From: Cytobacillus kochii
Lineage (GTDB): Bacteria > Bacillota > Bacilli > Bacillales > Cytobacillaceae
Length of the DNA stretch: 64,000 nucleotides
Direction: 5' to 3'
Assembly (NCBI RefSeq): GCF_020171845.1
Contig: NZ_JAIVAM010000004.1
Location: 248,001 to 312,000, forward strand
Below the pieces are notes generated by a model that was not told where the DNA came from, searched no databases, and saw only the letters and a list, made by a program, of their open reading frames with translations. Position numbers and translations under genes: made by a program. Every line of letters begins with the position of its first letter. Position 1 is the stretch's first letter. This document shows, piece by piece, positions 57,558 to 64,000 of the stretch.

Positions 57558-59249
57558 TTAAATTTGATACTCTTTATTTAATTCCTTTAATTTTCGTGCA
57601 AGTAAGCTAATCTTTAAACCCTCTTCGTGACTTTGTGCCACTTCCTTCATTAAATGGTTTGAATCCATCACCATTTGCTCTGATTTTGCTAAAGTCTCTT
57701 GCGAAATCGCTAAAGCGTATTCTGTTTTGTCCTCCATTTGCGGTAGAATAGTCTGTAAACCAACCAATTGTCGTTTTGATTCATCTATAATGTTACAAAC
57801 AGAAAGGACTTCTTTCATTAACAAATCGAATGCTGTTCGATTCTTATTCATGATCTCTTTATATTGTAAAAAATGGTTATTTGTTTCTTCAGATTCAAAG
57901 AGTGTTCTAGATGAGATGTCTTTCATTGAAATAATATTTTCTTTGACTAATTCAACAGCTTGTGCTGATTTTTCTGCCAAAGCACCGACTTCAGTTGCCA
58001 CTACCGCAAAACCGCGCCCTGATTCCCCTGCCCGCGCTGCTTCTATGGAAGCATTTAAAGCTAGCAGCTTTGTTTGAGTTGAAATATCTTGTATAACTGA
58101 GGTCACCTTTTCAATAGAAGAAAAATAGTTATTCATTTGGGCAACAGTGTGAGTCATTTTTGAAAATGAAGTTGAAAAAGATTCAAATGTGGCGATGACT
58201 TTACTTATACTCTCTTCACCATCTACCGCTGTACCTTCCATTGTATATGCTTTTTTCATCATACTATCCATACTATCAAATAATTTATTGGTTTTTTCTT
58301 TCATAGATTGAAACTTCTTAATACTCTCTTCAGAACTAATGGCAGTTTGCTCTGCTCCCTGTTTTACCACTTGAATACCGACTAATAATTCTTCATTTTC
58401 TAATTTTACTTTATGAGAAATATGATCAAGACTATTGCCTGATTGGGATAAATTGTCTGTAGCATCCATTATATTTGTTAATAACTTCCTCATATGAGCA
58501 ATCATTGTTTGATAACTATTAATAAGTGAGACAATTTCAGGTGTTGTACTTTCCATTTTTATATCATTTATTAATTGTCCTTTACTAGCCTGTCTCATCA
58601 TTATTGTTAACTTTGAAATAGGGTTGGTCAAATTTCTTACTAAAAGAATGACAATCACTCCAGTTACTAACAAACATAAAAGGACTGTTACACCAATAAA
58701 CTGGCTCATTTCTGTTAATGTTTGTAGATACTGTGATTGAGGTATAGCAATAGTGTAGATTCCCTTTAATTCTTGAATGTTACGAAATGCTATCGTGTAG
58801 GTTTCCCCATTCATGTCACGCTCAATGATTCCATTTTGTTGTTGAGTAATAGTTTCAACAACGTTATCAGGAAAGTTAATTGGTCGATTTTCACTGACAG
58901 AAAAAGGGTCTGCTCCGTTTTGATTAATCAAAAAGAAATATGCACTGAATCCATCTTGGGCTAATTGTGATTCTTGTCTTCTGATCACTTGATTCAGTTT
59001 TGTTGTGTACTCATTCTCGTCATCTATGTATATGAGTAATAAATTTTGGGCAATTTCATAAATATAACTTGTTTCCTTATCAAGTCTTTGTTCCATAAAG
59101 CCAATAATAGTTTCTTTTGATTTACTAATAGAAATCATTGTCACTACCGTTGCTGAAAAAAGCAGAATAGTAATCACAATAATCAAGAGTCTTGCTTGTA
59201 AAGAAAGTTTTCCAACAATCCCTTTGATGGCGTCTAAAACATTTTCCAT
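57558..59249 (-). CDS. methyl-accepting chemotaxis protein
   Basis: A transmembrane chemoreceptor of 563 residues. TM1 is [20 protein letters not shown] (about 21-40). An extracellular Cache-like domain follows ([10 protein letters not shown]... [22 protein letters not shown]). TM2 is [21 protein letters not shown] near 180, then HAMP ([21 protein letters not shown]). The signalling hairpin is [20 protein letters not shown], then [22 protein letters not shown]. It binds CheA/CheW. It is monocistronic; the ligand is unknown. Confidence 0.92.
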   Translation of the reverse strand: MENVLDAIKGIVGKLSLQARLLIIVITILLFSATVVTMISISKSKETIIGFMEQRLDKETSYIYEIAQNLLLIYIDDENEYTTKLNQVIRRQESQLAQDGFSAYFFLINQNGADPFSVSENRPINFPDNVVETITQQQNGIIERDMNGETYTIAFRNIQELKGIYTIAIPQSQYLQTLTEMSQFIGVTVLLCLLVTGVIVILLVRNLTNPISKLTIMMRQASKGQLINDIKMESTTPEIVSLINSYQTMIAHMRKLLTNIMDATDNLSQSGNSLDHISHKVKLENEELLVGIQVVKQGAEQTAISSEESIKKFQSMKEKTNKLFDSMDSMMKKAYTMEGTAVDGEESISKVIATFESFSTSFSKMTHTVAQMNNYFSSIEKVTSVIQDISTQTKLLALNASIEAARAGESGRGFAVVATEVGALAEKSAQAVELVKENIISMKDISSRTLFESEETNNHFLQYKEIMNKNRTAFDLLMKEVLSVCNIIDESKRQLVGLQTILPQMEDKTEYALAISQETLAKSEQMVMDSNHLMKEVAQSHEEGLKISLLARKLKELNKEYQI

Positions 59250-59488
59250 ATATCTCTCCCCCTTGTTCTCATTATGAGGGTGAAATATAAAGAGAATGTA
59301 AATAATGAGTTATAATTGTTTTAATTCTTTATACCCATTACTAAAGTAGTGAGAATGAAAAGTTGTGCACTCATTCTTAATACATTGAATAATGCAATTT
59401 CTGTCATTTTTTAATATTCATTTGACATCAGATGTCATACTACCTTATTATCAATACTATTGGAGAAAATTTTTTAAGGGGAGACATC

Positions 59489-60673
59489 ATGGTAAATATT
59501 TTAATAGGAATTTTAGGTTTTTTTCTCGTTCTCGGCTTAGCATACCTTATTTCCAATGATAAAAAAAATATCAACTATAAAGCGATTGCTATTATGGTTG
59601 TCTTACAGATTATCATTACTTTATTCATGTTCCAAACAACCATTGGTTTAAAGTTAGTTGAATGGATTTCTAATGGCGTTACAACTGTTTTAAATTTTGG
59701 TTATGAAGGTATTGATTTTGTATTAGGTGGCTTGGTGCAAGAAGGACAAACAGTCTTTTTTATGAATGTACTTATGCTCATTATTTTTACTTCAGCATTA
59801 TTATCCATTCTTACTTATATTAGAGTTTTACCTCTAGCTATAAAGTACATTGGTGGGTTTTTAGCGAAAATTACCGGTTTATCAACAGTAGTTACATTCA
59901 ATAGTATTAACTCCATTTTCTTTGGCCAAAGTGAAGCATTGTTGGCGATTAAATCACATTTGGCAAAAATGAGTGATAACAAACTATTTATTATTAGTAC
60001 ATCAGCAATGGGGAGTGTATCAGCTAGTATTATGGGCTCTTACATGACAATGGTTCCTCCTCAGTATGTTTTAATAGCGATGATTTTGAATTCGCTTTCA
60101 GGCTTGATTATCGCGACAATGATAGCTCCGATCAAAAACAACGAAAAAGAAGAAATTGATGTAAAAGACGTAACGGGGTCAAAATCATTATTCGAAGCGA
60201 TTTCTAACGGTGCACTTGATGGCGGTAAAGTAGCTTTAATCGTTGCAGCTATGCTTGTTGCCTATATTGCGTTAATGGCTTTACTTAATGCCATGTTTGA
60301 TGGAATATTTGGTATGGATCTAACAACAATACTAGGTTATATATTTGCTCCTATTGCCTGGTTGATGGGTATACCATCAAATGAAATTATTACAGCAGGA
60401 TCCATTATGGGAACAAAACTTGCTACAAACGAATTTGTTGCAATGTTACAATTCCAACCACTTATTGGAGAGCTTTCAGAGAAAACAGTTGCGATTATTT
60501 CAACATTCTTGATTTCTTTCGCTAACTTTAGTTCAATTGGTATTATTAGTGGTTCGATTCAAGCTATTAATGGTGAAAAAGCGGCAGTCGTTGCTAAATT
60601 TGGTTTGAAGATTCTATTAGCAGCAACCATGGCATCTACCTTAACATCCATTATGGTCGGTTTATTTAGTTAA
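59489..60673 (+). CDS. NupC-family concentrative nucleoside transporter
   Basis: A 394-residue membrane protein: MVNILIGILGFFLVLGLAYLIS, FQTTIGLKLVEWISNGVTTVL, then SINSIFFGQSEALLAIK (the conserved GQ/E substrate segment), SASIMGSYMTMV and FANFSSIGIISGSIQA (second substrate segment). These are CNT/NupC hallmarks. ATG 59489 follows AAGGGGAG. It is flanked by a 21-bp terminator stem. It imports nucleosides using a cation gradient; the preferred base is unknown. Confidence 0.9.
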   Translation: MVNILIGILGFFLVLGLAYLISNDKKNINYKAIAIMVVLQIIITLFMFQTTIGLKLVEWISNGVTTVLNFGYEGIDFVLGGLVQEGQTVFFMNVLMLIIFTSALLSILTYIRVLPLAIKYIGGFLAKITGLSTVVTFNSINSIFFGQSEALLAIKSHLAKMSDNKLFIISTSAMGSVSASIMGSYMTMVPPQYVLIAMILNSLSGLIIATMIAPIKNNEKEEIDVKDVTGSKSLFEAISNGALDGGKVALIVAAMLVAYIALMALLNAMFDGIFGMDLTTILGYIFAPIAWLMGIPSNEIITAGSIMGTKLATNEFVAMLQFQPLIGELSEKTVAIISTFLISFANFSSIGIISGSIQAINGEKAAVVAKFGLKILLAATMASTLTSIMVGLFS

Positions 60674-60718
60674 ACACGAAAAAAAGGCATAGCGATATAT
60701 GCCTTTTTTTCGTGTTTA
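60671..60718. terminator. bidirectional terminator after nucleoside transporter
   Basis: A perfect 21-bp stem (TAAACACGAAAAAAAGGCAT and complement) with a 6-base loop and A7/T7 tracts. Confidence 0.92.
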
Positions 60719-60769
60719 AATCATGAGTTTGTTCAACTGAACCTATACTTACTTTGATTAAATGTAAGA

Positions 60770-61489
60770 TTACCGCCCTAAGTGCTTATGATAAAAAGAT
60801 AAAATTGACCAGATGAGTATAGGTAGTGCAAAAGCACCTATAAGCATATAAGCGAGCGTTTTAATTGCATCATTTGGGCCACTTCCATATAACAGAAAAA
60901 TTGTCAATGCAGCTAAAAATAATAGGATTATTGTATTTATGAAAAATACACTTCTTTGTTTCCCTTGTACTTTCCATTTATTTGATTGAATTTTCATTGC
61001 TGTCCAAACAGCTGGTACTGCTATGATCGTTAATATTATTGATACAACAGTGAGTATATTTGCTATCATTCCAGTTGTAAATATTGTACCCGTCCAAGAA
61101 CTTACTGCAAACAACACTAATGCTCCTATTCCCCACCTTGCCGTGTTACTTAAAGATTCTTCATGTTTTTGGGCAAGTGTTTCCTTATCTGAATAAATTG
61201 GTTCAGTACCAGGATCGGCGCGAAATAAATGAATACCTGCTTCTGAGTAAACGTGGTTCCAACCTGCGTCTTCAAAATAGCTTAAGTATTCCTCTTCCTC
61301 ATTTTCTTCTACTGTACGGTAATCAATGCTGTATACATACTCTTTTTTCTCACCTTTCACCAATGTATATCCCATGAAACTTAGCTTTTTAACATGCCAC
61401 CCTTTAAGAGACTGCTGCCTCAATTTCTCCATATCTTTACTTTCTGCAAATGCTAATCCACCAGACATCATATACTTTGTTTTACTCAT
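60770..61489 (-). CDS. DUF2812 membrane protein, second copy
   Basis: This has the same architecture as 9940-10557: the N-terminal DUF2812 domain (LAFAESKDMEKLRQQSLKGWHVKKLSF, YLSYFEDAGWNHVYSEAGIHLFRAD) and then about four membrane helices in the C-terminal half (about 115-235). It overlaps the upstream padR by eight bases, so the two are tightly coupled. The two copies are diverged, so they are not a recent duplication. Confidence 0.8.
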   Translation of the reverse strand: MSKTKYMMSGGLAFAESKDMEKLRQQSLKGWHVKKLSFMGYTLVKGEKKEYVYSIDYRTVEENEEEEYLSYFEDAGWNHVYSEAGIHLFRADPGTEPIYSDKETLAQKHEESLSNTARWGIGALVLFAVSSWTGTIFTTGMIANILTVVSIILTIIAVPAVWTAMKIQSNKWKVQGKQRSVFFINTIILLFLAALTIFLLYGSGPNDAIKTLAYMLIGAFALPILIWSILSFYHKHLGR

Positions 61490-61802
61490 TGTCCATTCCT
61501 CCCAATCCTTCTTCAGCTAATTGAACCATTAGCTTTCTCACATTCATTTCATCTTTTAATACCACTTTACCTTGATTAGTCAATTCATATACTTTTCTTC
61601 TTGAATCCGAACCGTCCTGCAAATAAATCCATTCTTGTTTTAAGAGCTTCTTTATAATCGTATACATCGAGGCTGGTCCAATGGCTATTCTCCCCTGTGT
61701 AGTCTCTTCGATCAAAGACATAATTGCATATCCATGCCTTGGACGGGTTAGTGCCGTCATAATATAAAACATAGAATCGGTTATCTGCCCTTCTGATTTC
61801 AA
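61482..61802 (-). CDS. PadR-family transcriptional regulator, second copy
   Basis: The 106-residue protein MKSEGQITDSMFYIMTALTR, PRHGYAIMSLIEE, RIAIGPASMYTIIKKLLKQEWI (recognition helix), SDSRRKVYELTNQGKVVL (wing). The start is TTG 61802 eight bases after AAGGAT. Upstream lies a dense set of ATATCA/TGATAT palindromes, a different operator sequence from that of the first PadR copy. Confidence 0.86.
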   Translation of the reverse strand: MKSEGQITDSMFYIMTALTRPRHGYAIMSLIEETTQGRIAIGPASMYTIIKKLLKQEWIYLQDGSDSRRKVYELTNQGKVVLKDEMNVRKLMVQLAEEGLGGMDNE

Positions 61803-61832
61803 TTTACATCATCCTTAATGTATTCTTTTTTG

Positions 61833-61910
61833 ATATATCATAAATGGATATATTCATAATATATCATTTTGTGATATAAGTGTCTATAGTTATATCATAA
61901 AATGATATAA
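61833..61910. promoter_or_regulatory. palindromic operators upstream of second padR
   Basis: A perfect TTATATCAT-AAA-ATGATATAA (61890-61910), ATATCA-N5-TGATAT (61861-61877), and ATATATC-N7-GATATAT near 61833-61854. These share ATATC arms and precede the padR start, suggesting autorepression. Confidence 0.7.
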
Positions 61911-61917
61911 TTTTTAT

Positions 61918-61952
61918 AAAAAAAAAAGCTTCCTTCAACATAAAGAAGCTTT
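61918..61952 (-). terminator. terminator of acetyltransferase gene
   Basis: AAAGCTTC / GAAGCTTT stem, 12-base loop, followed on the - strand by about nine T. Confidence 0.82.
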
Positions 61953-62016
61953 CTAGTCAATATTAACAACGAACATATCTTTGCAATTTTAATTTCTTTT
62001 ACCCATACATTGCACA

Positions 62017-62532
62017 TTACTTCAAAGGATATACCATCAACCAATTACTATCCTTATTCATTTTCCTCACTTTCGTAAACCCAACTTTTTCATAACAAGC
62101 AATAGCACGATGATTGTTTGTCGCAGTATCTAAAATAACCATCTTTGCTTCTGTTCTTTGCGCAATGTATTTAACAAATAGTTTCACCATTCTTGTTCCA
62201 ATACCTTTTCCGAAAAGCATTGGTTCACCGATGAACTGATCGATTCCATAGATCAGTTCATTGTCCCCAAATCCAAAATATTCATTTTCATTATCTACCT
62301 GATAATACTGCATAAATCCAATCGGTTGATCTTTGAGTTCTACGATAAATGGCAGGACATTAATTTCGCCGTCTATACGAGGACCGTATTTCTCTTTCAC
62401 CATTTCTAGAGAAAAAGGTTCATTAACATCTCCGTAGAATGTCAATACTTCTTTCGTACTTAACCATTTCCTCATATACAGATAGTCATTTTTAGACATT
62501 TTTCTTATATATAAATCATTTTCCTTCAACAT
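62017..62532 (-). CDS. GNAT acetyltransferase, AAC(6')-like
   Basis: A 171-residue GNAT protein: LYIRKMSKNDYLYMRKWLSTKEVLTFYGD, PIGFMQYYQVDN, YGIDQFIGEPMLFGKGIGTRMVKLFVKYI (acetyl-CoA loop, GKGIGT) and TNNHRAIACYEKVGFTKVRK. The IDQFIGEP and ACYEKVGF motifs are common to chromosomal AAC(6')-type enzymes. Whether it acts on aminoglycosides is not shown. The ribosome site is AGGAGAG. Confidence 0.85.
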   Translation of the reverse strand: MLKENDLYIRKMSKNDYLYMRKWLSTKEVLTFYGDVNEPFSLEMVKEKYGPRIDGEINVLPFIVELKDQPIGFMQYYQVDNENEYFGFGDNELIYGIDQFIGEPMLFGKGIGTRMVKLFVKYIAQRTEAKMVILDTATNNHRAIACYEKVGFTKVRKMNKDSNWLMVYPLK

Positions 62533-62751
62533 GAACTCTCCTGTTCAAGATATAGAGTGACCTCTCGCACGCATAAAAGCAGATATGTTTGAACCACCAA
62601 CCTACCGAATAAGAAAAGTCTCCCCTTGGAAAAATAATCGTATCTTAACTGTTCCAAAGAGAAACAACTGAAATTCCGGTTATTTATTCACATGTTTATC
62701 CGTACACATACCCACTTAATAGGACGGAATTTTCAGTTAATAAATTACACA

Positions 62752-62931
62752 CTATTTCTTAAAGTCCTTATCTATCAAAGGTTTACCATCTGGATCAAGC
62801 ATAACAGTTAATCCACTGACCGGACCTGCATAATGGAACATATACATCACTCCGGTTTCATTATCCCGAATAATCTTAAAATTTTCTATTTTCCCTTGAG
62901 AATAAATTGTTTGAAAACGTTTATTATCCAT
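62752..62931 (-). CDS. DUF6440-like small protein
   Basis: The 59-residue product MDNKRFQTIYSQGKIENFKI, IRDNETGVMYMFHYAG, GLTVMLDPDGKPL fits the small DUF6440 pattern (NFKIIxDxxTGVxY and GLTVLLDxxGKP). The ATG at 62931 follows GGGAG by nine bases; a GTG directly before it is less likely. Function unknown. Confidence 0.72.
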   Translation of the reverse strand: MDNKRFQTIYSQGKIENFKIIRDNETGVMYMFHYAGPVSGLTVMLDPDGKPLIDKDFKK

Positions 62932-63205
62932 CACTCAACGCTCCCTACATCTTTTTTAATGAAGTTCCTCTGGGGTAATGTAGCTCTAAATAAGTTTCAT
63001 TAACTTATTTTTACCATAAAACCACCTACTGAACAATGCACATTTCAAAGCATTTTTACTTTAGAGATTAAATCAAAAATTTTTATAAATAATTCTGAAT
63101 AATAATGAGTTACTCCTTTAAAGTGATATAGCAGTCTAAATTATTGTTATTCTATTCAGTTAAAGACCAAACAACGTCTGTATTGAGTGAAAATACAAAT
63201 TACCT
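62932..63205. other. short gene-free stretch
   Basis: AT-rich, with no recognised feature before the terminator at 63206. Confidence 0.45.
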
Positions 63206-63242
63206 AAAAAAAAAGCTTGTTAACTTCGAAAGCTAACAAGCC
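63206..63242 (-). terminator. terminator of small hydrophilic protein gene
   Basis: GCTTGTTA / TAACAAGC stem with an inner AACTT-type extension; on the - strand it is followed by nine T. Confidence 0.82.
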
Positions 63243-63252
63243 AAAAATGATC

Positions 63253-63378
63253 CTAATCTGGTTTTCTTTTTTGATCTTTATTTCGTTTATTCCCCTTACT
63301 ATTATCACCACTTATTGCGCTTTGAGTTCCTTGCGGTGAGCTTTGGTTCTTACTGCCGTTATTAGGTACTTTCGTCAA
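63253..63378 (-). CDS. small hydrophilic protein, TTG start
   Basis: A 41-codon gene reading (M)TKVPNNGSKNQSSPQGTQ, then SAISGDNSKGNKRNKDQKRK and PD. It begins with TTG ten bases after AGGGAG and is followed by a strong terminator, so it is likely a real gene. The composition (Asn, Lys, Ser, Gln, no aromatic residues) resembles small spore-type proteins, but I cannot assign a family. Confidence 0.55.
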   Translation of the reverse strand: MTKVPNNGSKNQSSPQGTQSAISGDNSKGNKRNKDQKRKPD

Positions 63379-63716
63379 ACTACATCACTCCCTTCTATTA
63401 AGGAGTATTGTGGACCTTTCGAGAAAATTCTATTCAAAAAAAGAATCCAGTCACTCCCAATCCCTCCTCTTATCAAATCACGGGGCAAGTAATTCCATAT
63501 GTATAATGATATTTAGTCACCAATAGTTAAAGTTCGCTTCCTAACTGAATGAAAAGAGTAGACTTCCTTTGTGGCTTTTAGGAATCGGCTTTGTTCTTTT
63601 ATTCAATAGTATCTAATTGGTGTAGAGATCGGTCGGTCTTTCGTTTTCAAATCTTGTTCCTATTTTCTAGCTTAAATGAAATAACTTCTAGCGTGTTATC
63701 GAATTTTATTATTGGT
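63379..63716. other. gene-free region
   Basis: About 340 bases with no open frame of note; nothing recognised. Confidence 0.45.
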
Positions 63717-63872
63717 CTATTGTTTTTTTGAATGATAGCCAGTGTTTTCTTCCTCAAAGCAAGAAAAACAAATCATTTTACCATCATCTTCAAGAACACC
63801 ACCTAAAAAACCACCATGACAATAAATCCCCTCACCACAACTACTACATATACCAAGATACTCTTTTTCCAT
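63717..63872 (-). CDS. small CxxC zinc-ribbon-like protein
   Basis: A 51-residue product: MEKEYLGICSSCGEGIYCHG, then a GFLGGVLEDDG loop and MICFSCFEEENTGYHS. Two CxxC pairs (ICSSCG and ICFSCF) plus a Cys-His (YCHG) suggest zinc binding. The ribosome site AAGGAGG lies six bases before the ATG. No family recognised; DNA or protein binding is possible. Confidence 0.65.
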   Translation of the reverse strand: MEKEYLGICSSCGEGIYCHGGFLGGVLEDDGKMICFSCFEEENTGYHSKKQ

Positions 63873-64000
63873 AATACCTCCTTAATATAAGAGTTCGACC
63901 TTTTTAGAACAGACTTTAAAAAACTTTATATTGTCTTTTATAGATACAGTTCAATCAAATGATTTCAATTAAAACTTATTGTTATATATATTTAGACAAC

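Overview
The window is from the chromosome of a low-GC, endospore-forming Firmicute, most likely a member of the Bacillaceae. Evidence: ParE/ParC of Bacillus type, GerA/GerB/GerC-family spore germination genes, a PerR-type operator before katG, a SAM-I (S-box) riboswitch before cysH, AAGGAGG-type ribosome binding sites, and frequent TTG/GTG starts. The species cannot be named from the sequence alone.

The most informative region is around 9.4-13.3 kb, which looks like the replication terminus. It holds a homologue of the B. subtilis replication terminator protein Rtp (10591-10983), a site matching the core of the B. subtilis Ter consensus with one mismatch (9435-9463), and a 28-bp site differing at one base from the B. 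subtilis dif sequence (12976-13003). Gene orientation agrees: nearly all genes left of dif are on the + strand, and most genes to its right are on the - strand. Extra copies of one dif arm lie at 12466, 13276 (inverted) and 47626, and a decayed serine recombinase sits beside dif.

Layout: 0-4.5 kb, parE-parC (topoisomerase IV). 4.7-9.4 kb, a DUF402 protein, then a Baeyer-Villiger-type monooxygenase, an HSL-family esterase and a nitronate monooxygenase-like enzyme. 9.4-12.5 kb, padR-DUF2812-rtp and two uncharacterised genes. 12.5-13.5 kb, dif and relics. 13.5-14.9 kb, an ArsR regulator (apparently leaderless) and two small YdcZ-type membrane proteins. 15.1-24.6 kb, a six-gene - strand operon with two DUF917 + HyuA-like pairs, an Asp/Glu/hydantoin racemase-like protein and an NCS1 permease. 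It is preceded by a sigma-54 (-24/-12) promoter and encoded next to its probable sigma-54 activator; it is a candidate catabolic system for a hydantoin- or thiohydantoin-like compound. 24.6-29.2 kb, a scrapyard of pseudogenes (Tn3 transposase, MmyB-type regulator, glycosyltransferase), a 164-bp duplicated segment, a large nested palindrome, and one intact phosphodiesterase-like gene. 29.2-33.1 kb, a germination receptor locus with a frameshifted B subunit and a convergent C subunit. 33.6-41.3 kb, a glutamate synthase-like FMN protein, DUF2071, a short-chain dehydrogenase-like protein, a membrane protein, katG with a PerR box, and a CoA-disulfide-reductase-like flavoprotein. 41.7-42.3 kb, a decayed Tn3-type resolvase. 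42.4-47.2 kb, EamA/MocR and asd/LysR divergent pairs. 48-56 kb, an assimilatory sulfate reduction and siroheme operon under a SAM riboswitch with tandem terminators. 56.3-64 kb, an orphan tyrosine recombinase, a chemoreceptor, a nucleoside transporter, a second padR-DUF2812 pair, an acetyltransferase and three small genes.

The clearest points for follow-up are the compact rtp/Ter/dif terminus with additional Xer half-sites, the duplicated DUF917-HyuA operon under sigma-54 control, the two padR-DUF2812 cassettes with palindromic operators, and the two-stage cysH leader. All family assignments are from reading motifs; no database search was possible.
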